A DNA stretch of 64,000 nt, taken from Legionella beliardensis. GTDB taxonomy: Bacteria > Pseudomonadota > Gammaproteobacteria > Legionellales > Legionellaceae. Where the stretch lies: contig NZ_UGNV01000001.1 in the NCBI RefSeq assembly GCF_900452395.1, positions 186,001 to 250,000 of the forward strand, given 5' to 3'. Below, one piece after another: positions 9,769 to 19,230 of this stretch. Under the pieces are notes generated by a model. The model was not told where the DNA came from and ran no database searches. It worked only from the letters and a program-made list of their open reading frames with translations. The translations under genes were made by a program, and so were the position numbers. Each line of letters opens with the position of its first letter. The stretch's first letter is position 1.

Positions 9769-11757
9769 TTAAAGTTTGTTAATAACACTAATTAAATGTT
9801 CTATTGTAATGCCTAAGTAAGCATAAGCTTCTTCAGCTGGTGCAGATACCCCAAAGCGATCTAACCCAATTACCGCGCCATCTAAGCCAACAAAGCGATA
9901 CCAATAGTTAGTTGCTGCTGCTTCAATAGCAACCCGTTTACGAACAGCATTGGGTAAAACATGTTCTTGGTAGCCTCTATCTTCTGCAAGAAAACGCTCA
10001 CAACAAGGCATAGAAACAACTCGAATTTTTTTCCCTTGTTGGCTTAATTGATTTGCTGCCGCTATTGCTATTTGTACTTCAGAGCCTGTTGCTAACAGAA
10101 TAATCTCTGGCCTACCTTCGCAATCAGCAATGATATAACCGCCACGACTAATGCTTTCAAAAGCGTCCGCCTGATGTTTTAAAGCCGGTAGATTTTGCCG
10201 AGACAGCAATAAAGCCGATGGGCCTGTATGATGACTGAGAGCACAATACCAAGCGACAGCAGTTTCAGTTAAGTCCGCAGGTCGCCAAACTTGCAAATTA
10301 GGCGTCATGCGCAGCATTGCTGCATGCTCAACCGGTTGATGCGTTGGGCCATCTTCACCTAACCCAATGGAATCATGGGTAAAAACATAGATAACGCGCT
10401 GCTTCATTAAGGCGCTTAAGCGAATAGCATTACGCGCATAATCAGCAAAGACTAAAAAGGTGCCGCCATAGGGAATGAATCCACCATGCAGTGCTAAGCC
10501 ATTCATAATGGCTGCCATGCCAAATTCCCGCACACCATAAAAAAGATAATTCCCTGAGCTGTCTTGAGCGGTGATAGGCTTAGTGCCTGACCAATTGGTA
10601 TTGTTTGAACTGGTTAAATCAGCAGAGCCACCTAACATTTCAGGAAGAAATTTAGCAAAATGTTCAATACAGGCTTGCGAACTCTTACGAGTTGCCATGG
10701 CTTTATCTTGTAAACGGCATTCATTAATAAAATCTTGGCCTAAGGTATCCCAAGTATCTGGTAAATCGCCATTAATACGTCGTAAAAATTCTTGATATAG
10801 CTCACTATGTTGCTGCTCATAACGTTGACATAGCACTAGCCAATTATTTTCTTCGTGTTTACCTTGTTCGATATGACTCCATTGGGCATAAATGGTATCA
10901 GGAATGGTAAAAGGCTCATGTGACCAGCCTAATTTCACACGTACTTGTTCAATATTAGTATTGCCTAAGGGTGAGCCATGACATTTTTCACTACCGGCAA
11001 CTGGAGAGCCATACCCAATAATTGTTCTACAAATAATTAAACTAGGTTTGCCTGTTTCCGTACGTGCTTTTTTAATGGCCTCTTCAATCGCATCGGGATC
11101 ATGCCCATCTATTTGCTCAATAACATGCCAATTATAAGCCCTAAAGCGACTCGCTGTATCATCTGTAAACCAAGCGTCAACTTTACCATCAATGGAAATG
11201 CCATTGTCATCATAAAAAACGATTAATTTCCCTAGCTCTAAGGTTCCGGCGAGCGAGCAAACTTCATGCGATAAGCCTTCCATTAAACAGCCATCACCAA
11301 TGAAGGCATAGGTAAAATGATTAACTAATTCTAAGCCTGGTTGGTTGAATTGCTTAGCTAAAACTTTTTCCGCAATAGCCATACCTACGGCATTTGCTAA
11401 GCCTTGAGCAAGTGGGCCTGTTGTTGTTTCAACGCCAGGGGTATCAGCATGCTCAGGATGACCTGGTGTTTTAGAGTGAAGTTTACGAAAATGCTTTAAG
11501 TCATTAATTGTTAAATTATAACCTGTTAAGTGTAATAAAGAATAAAGAAGCATCGAGCCATGACCATTTGATAGCACAAACCTGTCACGGTCAAACCAGT
11601 AAGGATTACTTGGGCTGTGTTTTAAAAATTTTTGCCATAGAACGGTTGCAATATCTGCCATACCTAAAGGCATCCCAGGATGACCTGACTGGGCTTGCTC
11701 AACAGCATCAATACTTAAAACGCGAATTGCGTTTGCTAATTCGTCTGTAAAACTCAT
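9769..11757 (-). CDS. tkt: Transketolase
   Basis: Thiamine-diphosphate enzyme of the pentose phosphate pathway that moves two-carbon units between sugar phosphates. The 662-residue protein has VLSNGHGSMLLYSLLHLTGY, the ThDP motif GDGCLMEGLSHE ending in the NG segment DDNGISIDG, the pyrimidine-binding domain from about residue 355 (FLPEMLGGSADL), and HDSIGLGEDGPTHQPVE. Full length. First gene of the operon feeding gap, pgk and pyk. It is divergent from the 447-residue membrane protein gene. Confidence 0.96.
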   Translation of the reverse strand: MSFTDELANAIRVLSIDAVEQAQSGHPGMPLGMADIATVLWQKFLKHSPSNPYWFDRDRFVLSNGHGSMLLYSLLHLTGYNLTINDLKHFRKLHSKTPGHPEHADTPGVETTTGPLAQGLANAVGMAIAEKVLAKQFNQPGLELVNHFTYAFIGDGCLMEGLSHEVCSLAGTLELGKLIVFYDDNGISIDGKVDAWFTDDTASRFRAYNWHVIEQIDGHDPDAIEEAIKKARTETGKPSLIICRTIIGYGSPVAGSEKCHGSPLGNTNIEQVRVKLGWSHEPFTIPDTIYAQWSHIEQGKHEENNWLVLCQRYEQQHSELYQEFLRRINGDLPDTWDTLGQDFINECRLQDKAMATRKSSQACIEHFAKFLPEMLGGSADLTSSNNTNWSGTKPITAQDSSGNYLFYGVREFGMAAIMNGLALHGGFIPYGGTFLVFADYARNAIRLSALMKQRVIYVFTHDSIGLGEDGPTHQPVEHAAMLRMTPNLQVWRPADLTETAVAWYCALSHHTGPSALLLSRQNLPALKHQADAFESISRGGYIIADCEGRPEIILLATGSEVQIAIAAANQLSQQGKKIRVVSMPCCERFLAEDRGYQEHVLPNAVRKRVAIEAAATNYWYRFVGLDGAVIGLDRFGVSAPAEEAYAYLGITIEHLISVINKL

Positions 11758-12041
11758 TTATTCTCTTAGGTTATCAGCAAAGTGGTTATTGTCGCTCAGA
11801 AGTTATCATTCAGCAAGTTACTACATTAGTAAATATTATAATCTAATTGTCTATAAAAAGTATTTTTTATCCTTAAATTAAGCAAATTTTAGCTGGCTCA
11901 ACTTTGAAATCGCTTGCCTATATTACCCGCTTAGCGATTAAAGTGATTTTAAAAATAAAATATGTTTAAATAAAGCCCATTTATTGAAATTAATGTCAAA
12001 ATTGGTGACAATTTTGCGTTGCCAATACTTTCAGGAGTAGT

Positions 12042-13385
12042 ATGACAGCTGTAATGCGCCACCTGCAAGAAACAATAAAAATCACGCCATTGGATAAAGA
12101 GAAATTAATATGGAACCTGCGTGATAAAATAAAGGCTAAGAAAAAAGAGTTTTTTATTCCTTTAGTTAAAAACAATAAATACGCCTTGCTGGATTTACAG
12201 TACAGCGTGCTCTGTACTCAATTAGTGCATAATTATACACGTGCAAATTATAACCAGGAGCAATTAAAGGAAGAATTAATTACAGCGCTGATGCTCTCTG
12301 AGTTATTAGCTCATTTATATCAATATTACTTAAACGTGCCACGCGAAGTAACGCGTTTACAAAATGAGCAAAAAATTTATCGCCAACTACTTCAACAAGC
12401 AGGTATTAAATTTCCCGATATCTCGCCACTTGATATTGAGTCTTCTAATAATCTGACGCAAAAAGTTCGCGGCAACGTCAAAAAAGTAAATTGGCCACGC
12501 CTTATTATCATTCGCAGCAAGCGTGTATTAGATACGATTGTTCCTGTAGCGAAAGAATTTGAATTGTTTTGTGAGTCAATGAAGACTTTCAATAAATATG
12601 CTAATCCCTTTTTTGCTTACCTAGGTTGGGTATTTTTTATTCCACGCTTGTCTACGAACCTTTTTTTATTATTTAAACATTTACTGCCTGGTTTTTGGAT
12701 GAGTGAGGAGGAAAAAAACTTAGGCTGGACTGCGCGATTAAATGCGCAATTAAATCGTCGGTGGTTTGAACTCTTTAATGATATCGCTTGGATGACAGGC
12801 GGGTTTTTAAATTGCTTTGTTTTGGTAGGCGCCTTAGCACCGTTTGGTATCTATCTTAATGTTGCACTTTTTGCCTATGACATCCTTTTAGCAACTATCA
12901 AAGCTGCTGTCGAAATTAAGCGCTTACAACAATTAAGAAATGACTATGAAAAGCTTGCTGAGCAGATTAGAAAAGAAGGCTCACCAGAAGACTTGGTAGA
13001 AATTTATGAATATCAAAAGCAGTTAGATGAAAGAATCAATTATGAATATAAAAAGGTAATATTTGGGATATGCAGTACGACGGCCCTCTTTGTAGCAGCC
13101 TCGCTTGCTCTGCCTTTATTTGCAACGATGGGTATTGTTCCTGTTATTAGCGCTTTGCTTGTTCTGGCCATTACCGTGACAGGCTATCTCGTGTGGCAAG
13201 CCATTGAGGCGCAAGAACCAGCAAAAGAAATTAATAAATTAGCAGAAAAATCGTCTGTGTTAGTTACGCATAGTTTCTTTTCTCAAGGCACAAAAGAGCG
13301 TAGTAAATTAATAGATTCAGAAAACTTAGATAAAGAAGCAGAGCCAGAATTAGACCCTGTCACTTTTTCGTTTCCGCAGTTTTGA
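12042..13385 (+). CDS. Membrane protein of unknown function with coiled-coil segment, Legionella-type
   Basis: A 447-residue protein I cannot assign to a named family. The first about 180 residues are hydrophilic and helical. There follow hydrophobic segments near 195-215, 260-300 (FLNCFVLVGALAPFGIYLNVALFAYDI) and 355-390 (a Gly/Ala-rich pair). A charged coiled-coil lies between the last two (about 305-345). The C-terminus is acidic (DKEAEPELDPVTFSF), which resembles a Dot/Icm secretion signal. The GxLAPxGxYLNVxLFxYD segment recalls a group of uncharacterised Legionella proteins, from memory. The start has CAGGAG seven bases upstream. Confidence 0.6.
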   Translation: MTAVMRHLQETIKITPLDKEKLIWNLRDKIKAKKKEFFIPLVKNNKYALLDLQYSVLCTQLVHNYTRANYNQEQLKEELITALMLSELLAHLYQYYLNVPREVTRLQNEQKIYRQLLQQAGIKFPDISPLDIESSNNLTQKVRGNVKKVNWPRLIIIRSKRVLDTIVPVAKEFELFCESMKTFNKYANPFFAYLGWVFFIPRLSTNLFLLFKHLLPGFWMSEEEKNLGWTARLNAQLNRRWFELFNDIAWMTGGFLNCFVLVGALAPFGIYLNVALFAYDILLATIKAAVEIKRLQQLRNDYEKLAEQIRKEGSPEDLVEIYEYQKQLDERINYEYKKVIFGICSTTALFVAASLALPLFATMGIVPVISALLVLAITVTGYLVWQAIEAQEPAKEINKLAEKSSVLVTHSFFSQGTKERSKLIDSENLDKEAEPELDPVTFSFPQF

Positions 13386-13445
13386 TAAGCATGGAGTGAG
13401 ATAGAAGATAATGCTACAATTTTTTTCTTTTTACCGAGAAAAATT

Positions 13446-15458
13446 ATGCCACAGGCTCACCTACCCACTTTTAGCGATCTTAAGCTTGAGACATTTGTTG
13501 AACGATTAGATGCGTTATTGCAGCAAAATTTGCAAAAAATTACTAAATTGCTAGCGCAGCCAGGGCCCTTTACCTGGGAGAATTTAATGCAACCGCTTGA
13601 GGATTTAGACGACGCTTTGGAAAAGTTTTGGTCGCCTATGTCGCATTTGCATGCTGTGGTAAATTCTAAAACCCTACGCGACTGTTATCAAGCCTGCTTG
13701 CCGAAACTTTCTGCTTATGAAGCTGCAATTGGCCACAACAAAGCATTATATGACGCGATTCGCTCAATTGATGAAGAAGATTTAAATATTATTCAACAAA
13801 AAATCGTGACTGATGCGCTGCGTGATTTTGAATTGTCAGGTGTTGCTTTATCGAAAGAAAATAAAGAACGATTTGAAGCTATTCAAACTCGTCTTTCTGA
13901 GATTTCTAACCAATTTGAAAATAATGTATTAGATGCAACACAAGCGTTTAGCGTGCATGTGACCGATGTTCGCAGATTAAAAGGATTGCCAGAACATGCT
14001 CTGCATACTGCAAGAGAGTTGGCTATTGAAGAAGGATTAGACGGCTGGGTTTTAAATTTGGAATTTCCAAGCTATTTAGCTGTCATTACTTATGCCGATG
14101 ATCGGTCGTTACGCGAAGAGTTTTATTATGCCTATGTGACCAGAGCATCCGATCAAGGCCCTTATGCTGGTCATTTTGACAATAGTGCTATTATTGATGA
14201 AATGTTAGCTCTGCGCCATGAAAAAGCGCAATTATTGGGTTTTGCTAATTATGCGGAATTATCCTTAGCCACTAAAATGGCTTCATCAACTACAGATGTA
14301 GTGCAGTTTTTATTGGATTTAGCAAGCCGTGCCCATGCCCAAGCGCAACAAGATATAACAAGTTTAAAACAATTTGCCAAAGAACAATATCGATTAGAGC
14401 ATATTGAACCCTGGGACATTGCCTATTTATCTGAAAAAATGCGCCATAAGCATTACGATCTATCGCAAGAAGATTTACGCCCTTATTTTCCATTAAATAA
14501 AGTCATGTCCGGCTTATTTACAATTATTGAGCGTTTATATGGTATTCGCCTTGATGTCGTACCTAATGTCGATACCTGGCACCCTGATGTTATTTGTTAT
14601 CGGTTAACCGATGAAGCCAATGAGGTGCGTGGTTTTATCTATATGGATTTATTTGCCAGGCAAAATAAACGTGGTGGGGCATGGATGGATTCTATGCAAA
14701 GCCGTCGCCGTTTAAATGGCAATAATATTCAGCCACCTATAGCTACGTTAACGTGTAATTTTGCTAAACCCAGTGCCAATAAAGTAGCTACCTTATCGCA
14801 TGATGAATTATCAACTTTATTTCATGAGCTTGGCCACTGCCTCCATCATGTTCTGACCCGTGTTGAGTATTTAGATGTCTCAGGTATTCATGGCGTAGAA
14901 TGGGATGCAGTAGAATTACCGAGTCAATTTTTTGAAAATTGGTGTTGGGAAAAAAGTGCGCTGGAATTATTGACTGAACATGTTGAAACGAAAGAAACAC
15001 TACCTGCTAGCTTGTATGAAAAGCTCATGGCTGCTAAAAATTTCCAATCCGCCATGGCGATGATGCGCCAGCTTGAATTTTCACTGTTTGATTTTCGTAT
15101 TCATCAAGAGTTTGCCCCTAACCAAACACATTTTATCCAAACCGTGCTAGATCAAGTACGTAAACAGACTACTGTGGTACCTATTGCCGATTATAATCGT
15201 TTTCAGCATAGTTTTTCCCATATTTTTGCTGGTGGCTATGCAGCAGGCTATTACAGTTATAAATGGGCTGAAGTCCTTTCAAGCGATGCTTTTGCCCGCT
15301 TCGAAGAAGAAGGCATTTTCAACCCCAAAACTGGCCGTGATTTTCTGCACGCAATTTTAGAAGTAGGCGGGGCAAAAAAAGCCAGCGAAGCATTTATAAG
15401 CTTTAGAGGAAGACCGGCTACCATTGATGCCTTACTACGTCATAATGGTATAGGTTAA
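13446..15458 (+). CDS. prlC: Oligopeptidase A, M3 family zinc metallopeptidase
   Basis: A cytoplasmic peptidase that degrades short peptides, including cleaved signal peptides. The 670-residue protein carries the zinc motif in TLFHELGHCLHHVLT (HExxH) and the downstream third-ligand segment GVEWDAVELPSQFFENW, both as in PrlC/OpdA. Length is close to the 680 residues of the E. coli enzyme. The C-terminal SHIFAGGYAAGYYSYKWAEVLSSDAF is characteristic of M3 peptidases. It stands alone, 60 bp after the membrane protein gene. Confidence 0.95.
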   Translation: MPQAHLPTFSDLKLETFVERLDALLQQNLQKITKLLAQPGPFTWENLMQPLEDLDDALEKFWSPMSHLHAVVNSKTLRDCYQACLPKLSAYEAAIGHNKALYDAIRSIDEEDLNIIQQKIVTDALRDFELSGVALSKENKERFEAIQTRLSEISNQFENNVLDATQAFSVHVTDVRRLKGLPEHALHTARELAIEEGLDGWVLNLEFPSYLAVITYADDRSLREEFYYAYVTRASDQGPYAGHFDNSAIIDEMLALRHEKAQLLGFANYAELSLATKMASSTTDVVQFLLDLASRAHAQAQQDITSLKQFAKEQYRLEHIEPWDIAYLSEKMRHKHYDLSQEDLRPYFPLNKVMSGLFTIIERLYGIRLDVVPNVDTWHPDVICYRLTDEANEVRGFIYMDLFARQNKRGGAWMDSMQSRRRLNGNNIQPPIATLTCNFAKPSANKVATLSHDELSTLFHELGHCLHHVLTRVEYLDVSGIHGVEWDAVELPSQFFENWCWEKSALELLTEHVETKETLPASLYEKLMAAKNFQSAMAMMRQLEFSLFDFRIHQEFAPNQTHFIQTVLDQVRKQTTVVPIADYNRFQHSFSHIFAGGYAAGYYSYKWAEVLSSDAFARFEEEGIFNPKTGRDFLHAILEVGGAKKASEAFISFRGRPATIDALLRHNGIG

Positions 15459-15493
15459 AGGTTTGCATAACCTATCAAGATTACAAATCGCAT

Positions 15494-15522
15494 GGATGCC
15501 GTGGTCAAGCCACGGCAATTCG
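15494..15522. repeat. REP-like palindrome, ACCGTGGTCAAGCCACGGT family
   Basis: GCCGTGGTC AAG-type palindrome flanked by GGAT and ATTCG. Other members with the same flanks are at 40692-40720, 56039-56077, 56153-56191, 56221-56252 and 58851-58878. The short stem and intergenic-only locations fit a REP or bacterial interspersed element. Confidence 0.7.
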
Positions 15523-15585
15523 TTTCTCTGACTTACTCTTTCATATCAACCGAACTGTAGTTTGACCACGGCATCTATTAGAAAG

Positions 15586-15620
15586 GTAGGTTGGGCTAAA
15601 CGCAGTGCAGCCCAACAACT
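15586..15620. repeat. REP-like palindrome, GGTTGGGC...GCCCAAC family
   Basis: GTAGGTTGGGCTAAACG followed by CAGTGCAGCCCAACAACT forms an imperfect stem. Related copies lie at 18883-18910, 19101-19130 and 58782-58810. Confidence 0.65.
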
Positions 15621-15915
15621 AATCGTTAGTCGGCGTTTCGCTTAGCCAGCCTAATTTAACAAGCAATCCTTTCGAGTGTGCCCATAACATTAACTTACAT
15701 AGCGAATTACTGGCCTATGCATAAATAGAAATCAATAAATTATAGAAAATACAAAAATCAAAACCTTATTAATCATGCCACAGCCTCCGAATTACCGCGG
15801 CTCGACCGTGCTGTCCATTGGTATGGCTCAACAACTCAGGAACGCTTAAAGCTAAAATAAACAAATTTACTGCCTATTCATTACGTTTTTAAAATGCAAT
15901 CTTTAAAAAATATGA

Positions 15916-15921
15916 TATAAT
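15916..15921 (+). promoter_or_regulatory. -10 element of the ssrA promoter
   Basis: A perfect TATAAT hexamer 16 bases before the mature tmRNA 5' end. This would place the transcription start about 8-10 bases upstream of the mature end, consistent with RNase P trimming of a short leader. No clear -35 consensus is visible. Confidence 0.55.
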
Positions 15922-15937
15922 TAGATCAGTCATTTTT

Positions 15938-16337
15938 GGGGGCGACTTGGCTTCGACGCGGGTTGCAAAACCGGAGGTGCATGCCGAGAACTGAGAGATC
16001 TCTCGTAAATCATTCTCAATTAAATATAAATGCAAACGATGAAAACTTTGCAGGTGAAGCTATCGCTGCGTAAGCTTTGATAGCGTAACCGCACCGTGCG
16101 CTGCCATAAAACCAGCGCCCCGTTGACCGAGCTTGCTTATCGGTATCGAATCAACGGTCATAGAAGATAAGCTAGCTTCTTTGGTTGTCTTGCCCTTAGA
16201 AGCGAAACTAAAAGACTAGCTGTGTTCGATCCTGCTTGTCGGAGAGGCCACAGTGAAATTCAAACGGCAAAGCTAAGCATGTAGATCTAAAGGCAGAGGA
16301 TTTGCGGACGCGGGTTCAATTCCCGCCGCCTCCACCA
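15938..16337 (+). ncRNA. ssrA: tmRNA (ribosome rescue)
   Basis: Single-piece tmRNA of about 400 bases. The 5' end GGGGGCGACTTGGCTTCGAC and the 3' end GTTCAATTCCCGCC...TCCACCA form the alanyl-tRNA-like domain, with a 7-bp acceptor stem that includes a G-U pair at position 3. The tag reading frame at about 16032-16073 encodes ANDENFAGEAIAA and a TAA stop, a typical proteobacterial degradation tag ending in a hydrophobic AA. The gene is followed by a terminator and an integrase fragment, so it is probably also an integration site. Confidence 0.97.
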
Positions 16338-16372
16338 TTTAAACTTCTAAATTCTTCCAATAACATCCAATA

Positions 16373-16395
16373 GGCCTTGATTATAAGGCTTTTTT
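16373..16395 (+). terminator. Rho-independent terminator of ssrA
   Basis: Stem GCCTT/AAGGC extended by G-U and A-U pairs, with a 6-base loop GATTAT, followed at once by TTTTTT. It lies 36 bases after the CCA end of ssrA. Confidence 0.7.
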
Positions 16396-16499
16396 ATTTA
16401 ATCTCTCTTCCAATAAATTCTAAAGAAAGCCCCCATATTCTAACTCTAAAATAGGGCCTTTGAGGTGGCTTTTTGATCTGTAATAAATGTGAGGCCCCC

Positions 16500-17084
16500 A
16501 TGGCACTAAAAGTGAAAGATGTTAAGGATGCAGAACCAAGAGAGAAGCCTTGTAAATTAAAAGATGAGCGCGGCCTATATCTTTTAGTTAATCCAAACGG
16601 TTCGAAACTTTGGAGGCTTAAATATCGCTTTAATGGTATTGAAAAGAAATTATCTTTCGGAGCATTTCCTGAGGTAAGCGTGGCGAAAGCAAGAGATATG
16701 AGAGAAGATGCTCGAAAACATCTAGCTAATGGGGTTGATCCCGGAGCCTTAAAGCAATCAATCAAACGAGCAAATAAAGAAGCGGCGCAAAATAGACTGG
16801 AAGCAATTGCACGAGAATGGCATGTAAAATTTACTCCAAAATGGACTTTGGATCATGGGAAAAGAATTTTAATTCGACTAGAGCAAAATATTTTTCCTTG
16901 GCTTGGTAAACGGCCAATAAAAGAAATCACTGCACCAGATTTACTTTCAGTATTACGACGTGTTGAATCAAGAGGTGCTGTAGAAACAGCACATCGTATT
17001 TTACAGACCTGTGGGCAAGTATTTAGGTATTTTAAAGCCCACATGGTTTTCCTTCCAATGCAACATTCAATTTGCTCTGCTTAA
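16500..17084 (+). pseudogene. Truncated P4-type tyrosine-recombinase integrase
   Basis: The reading frame of 194 residues from the ATG at 16500 (GAGG five bases upstream) matches the N-terminal half of island-type integrases. The DUF4102 arm-binding domain is present (KLKDERGLYLLVNPNGSKLWRLKYRF and LSFGAFPEVSVAKAR), then the SAM-like core-binding domain to about CGQVFRYF. The sequence then departs into an unrelated short tail and stops. The catalytic domain with the Arg-His-Arg-Tyr residues is absent in all frames downstream, so it cannot recombine DNA. Its location just after ssrA is the usual place for such an island. Confidence 0.85.
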
Positions 17085-17211
17085 TAAGGTAGACTAGTTT
17101 TGAAAGCAAAAACCATTATGGGTCTTAGTAACATCTCATGTGATCATATTGCCGCAAAATTAAATAACTAATTGATTATATAATGTTTCTCATGTGCTAA
17201 AGGTATGATTT

Positions 17212-18675
17212 ATGGCAATAGAGAGGCAATGGCTAGATTTAGCCTTACAACTTTTAGAAAAGAGTTTGAATCCACTGCCTCATGAACTCAATGAGTTGGA
17301 CTGGAAGACTGATGTTTCAAGTAAGGGTGCTCCAAATTTAGCTAAACATATTTCAGCTTTTGCAAATTATACTCATGGTGGTTACTTAGTCTTTGGTATA
17401 GACGATCAGGGGCAAATAAATGGCCTTGATCAGAAAAAAATCAAAGATATTATTAGTAAACTTAGTAGTATCGCTAGAGAAGGAGTTGAACCTAAAATAT
17501 CTATTGATCATGCTGTAACGGTTTATAGAGAAAAAACCTTGTTGTTTATCTATATTAAAGAATCTAAGGGAAAGCCAGTCCATATACGTGGTAAGGGCAT
17601 GGAAGAATCCTATATAAGCAGTGGAGCATCCACTCATAAAATGTCGAAACAAGAAATAGGCTGGTGTTTATTAAGATCGAAGGTACCTAGTTTTGAAGAG
17701 CAAGACGCTGATGCACCTATATCAACAACGGAAATTCTAAATAAAATCGATGTGGTTGAGTTTTTTAAACTCTTAAAAATACCAATGCCTGGGAACGACG
17801 ATACAGTAATACAAAAAATGGAAGAATACTGTCTTGTTAAGCTAGAGAATCATCAATATGTGATTAATAATTTGGGTGTATTACTTGCAGCAAAAAATAT
17901 GTCCCATTTTTCTGGTCATGCAAGACGAGGTATTCGTGTAATTTGTTACAAAGGTTCATCAAAAGTTGAAGCAATCAAAGATAAAACCTTTAATCGAGGC
18001 TATGCAATTGGTTTTAATGAAATACTTGATTATATACAAGAGCAGCTACCTGGGAGTGAGGTAATTAAAAATGTCTTCCGAGAAAATGTGACTGTTTATC
18101 CTACTGTTGCAATACGTGAACTCTTAGCAAATGCAATGATCCATCAAGATTTTAGTATTGATAGTACTCATCCTAAAGTTGAAATTTTTTCCGATCGTAT
18201 GGAGATCACTAATCCGGGTACTTTAATTGCGAAAACATCTGTTGATAGATTATTTGGTTCTACTAATCTTAGAAACGAATTACTTGCCAGAATAATGTAT
18301 AAAACTCATATTTGTGAGGATCGAGGCAGTGGTTTAATAAGGACTTTAACAGCTATTGAATTATATGGATTACCACCACTTAGATTTGAAATTAGTACTA
18401 CAGCTTTTAAAGTAATACTTTACGCCCCTAAAAACTATCAAGACATGAGTAAACAAGAGCGTGTGGAAGCTTGCTTCCAACATTGTATTTTAAAATATTT
18501 ATCAAACGAAAAAATGACAAACGCATCTTTACGCCAAAGATTGGGGATTAATGAAAAAAATTATGCTCTTGCTTCGCGAATTATTAAAGATGCATTGGAT
18601 CAAAATAAAATTAAAGTTGGTAACCCTGAGATTAAAAATGCAAAATACATTCACTATGTACCTTTCTATGCTTGA
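17212..18675 (+). CDS. AlbA_2 (Schlafen-like) domain and GHKL ATPase-like protein
   Basis: A 487-residue protein with an N-terminal AlbA_2 domain (about 25-155; ELDWKTD, HISAFANYTHGGYLVFGIDDQG, ISSGASTHKMS) and a C-terminal HATPase_c_4 domain (about 295-400; AIRELLANAMIHQDFS, VEIFSDRMEITNPGTL, EDRGSGL). A winged-helix-like end follows. Such proteins are often annotated as RecG-related helicases or regulators, but helicase motifs are absent. They are common on mobile islands and some related AlbA_2 proteins take part in phage defence. The role here is unknown. Accessory location between the integrase remnant and the Fic gene. Confidence 0.8.
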   Translation: MAIERQWLDLALQLLEKSLNPLPHELNELDWKTDVSSKGAPNLAKHISAFANYTHGGYLVFGIDDQGQINGLDQKKIKDIISKLSSIAREGVEPKISIDHAVTVYREKTLLFIYIKESKGKPVHIRGKGMEESYISSGASTHKMSKQEIGWCLLRSKVPSFEEQDADAPISTTEILNKIDVVEFFKLLKIPMPGNDDTVIQKMEEYCLVKLENHQYVINNLGVLLAAKNMSHFSGHARRGIRVICYKGSSKVEAIKDKTFNRGYAIGFNEILDYIQEQLPGSEVIKNVFRENVTVYPTVAIRELLANAMIHQDFSIDSTHPKVEIFSDRMEITNPGTLIAKTSVDRLFGSTNLRNELLARIMYKTHICEDRGSGLIRTLTAIELYGLPPLRFEISTTAFKVILYAPKNYQDMSKQERVEACFQHCILKYLSNEKMTNASLRQRLGINEKNYALASRIIKDALDQNKIKVGNPEIKNAKYIHYVPFYA

Positions 18676-18882
18676 TGAATTACAGAATACCAGACTTTTA
18701 TGAGAAAATATTACGTTTGCTGTTCGCGAATAGAAGAACATTAGATAGGTGGAGTTCGGTTCAATTCCAAAGGTGATACTATATAAATGGTGGCCTTTTG
18801 CAAAACCACATTTAAATAATCATTTATTATCAAATAATTAAATGGCCAATGTGATTGTCGCCGCCCCACCAAAACCACAATC

Positions 18883-18910
18883 GTAGGTTGGGCCACACGG
18901 CCCAACAACT
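18883..18910. repeat. REP-like palindrome, GGTTGGGC...GCCCAAC family
   Basis: GTAGGTTGGGCC ACAC GGCCCAACAACT; same family as the copies at 15586, 19101 and 58782. Confidence 0.6.
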
Positions 18911-19100
18911 GATTACCAACTCCCACGCTATTCTATAAACTCAAAATCCAGCGACTTGCATTGCAGCTCAATAAAGCAAGTTTATGTTATAACGGCAATA
19001 GATTGGAAACATGATAAGTGCATCATATCAATTTATTATCTGTGGTAAGCTGTTAAGCGATAGGCATGGGAGAATTGGGACAATTAAGGTATGAGTTGGG

Positions 19101-19130
19101 GTAGGTGTTGGGCCGGGTGGCCCAACCTAC
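19101..19130. repeat. REP-like palindrome, GGTTGGGC...GCCCAAC family
   Basis: GTAGGTGTTGGGCC and GGCCCAACCTAC in inverted order around GGGT; same family as the copy at 18883. Confidence 0.6.
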
Positions 19131-19154
19131 TCGTAATGAGTAGAATATCTCCTA

Positions 19155-19185
19155 ATGATTAATAAAATAGCTGCTTATTAATCAT
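19155..19185. promoter_or_regulatory. Operator-like inverted repeat, copy 1
   Basis: A perfect 11-bp inverted repeat, ATGATTAATAA at 19155-19165 and TTATTAATCAT at 19175-19185, with a 9-base spacer. A second copy with identical arms and identical spacer length starts 45 bp further on. It reads as a dimer-binding site upstream of the Fic gene. Confidence 0.65.
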
Positions 19186-19199
19186 TTTTTTATGTTAAA

Positions 19200-19230
19200 A
19201 TGATTAATAAAATCTAAGATTATTAATCAT
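19200..19230. promoter_or_regulatory. Operator-like inverted repeat, copy 2, overlapping the Fic start codon
   Basis: ATGATTAATAA at 19200-19210 and TTATTAATCAT at 19220-19230 around a 9-base spacer. The last two bases of the repeat are the first two of the Fic ATG (19229-19231). A bound protein would cover the translation start, which suits tight autoregulation. There is no Shine-Dalgarno sequence in front of this ATG. Confidence 0.65.

Larger units (their letters stand above)
15459..15937. other. Intergenic region with two repeat-family palindromes, upstream of ssrA
   Basis: About 480 bases without a gene. It contains a GCCGTGGTCAAGCCACGGC palindrome at 15498-15516, a half copy of it near 15560-15574 (TTTGACCACGGCATC), and a GGTTGGGC...GCCCAAC palindrome at 15589-15616. 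The remainder is AT-rich and leads into the ssrA promoter. Confidence 0.6.
18676..19228. other. Gene-free region with repeats and a possible att remnant
   Basis: About 550 bases. At 18748-18768 there is a sequence ending GGTTCAATTCC that matches part of the tmRNA T-arm (16313-16323) and could be a degraded attR, although the match is short. Two GGTTGGGCC palindromes (18883-18910 and 19101-19130) follow, then the duplicated inverted repeat in front of the Fic gene. No gene is convincing. Confidence 0.5.

Noticed and set aside
17085..17211. The missing catalytic end of the integrase in another frame
   Set aside because: I read the three plus-strand frames and found no Arg-His-Arg-Tyr pattern; the gene is truncated, not simply frameshifted.
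18741..18768. A possible tRNA gene (GGTTCAATTCC)
   Set aside because: The sequence resembles a T-arm but no D-arm, anticodon arm or acceptor stem can be drawn around it. It is more likely a fragment left by integration at ssrA, or chance.
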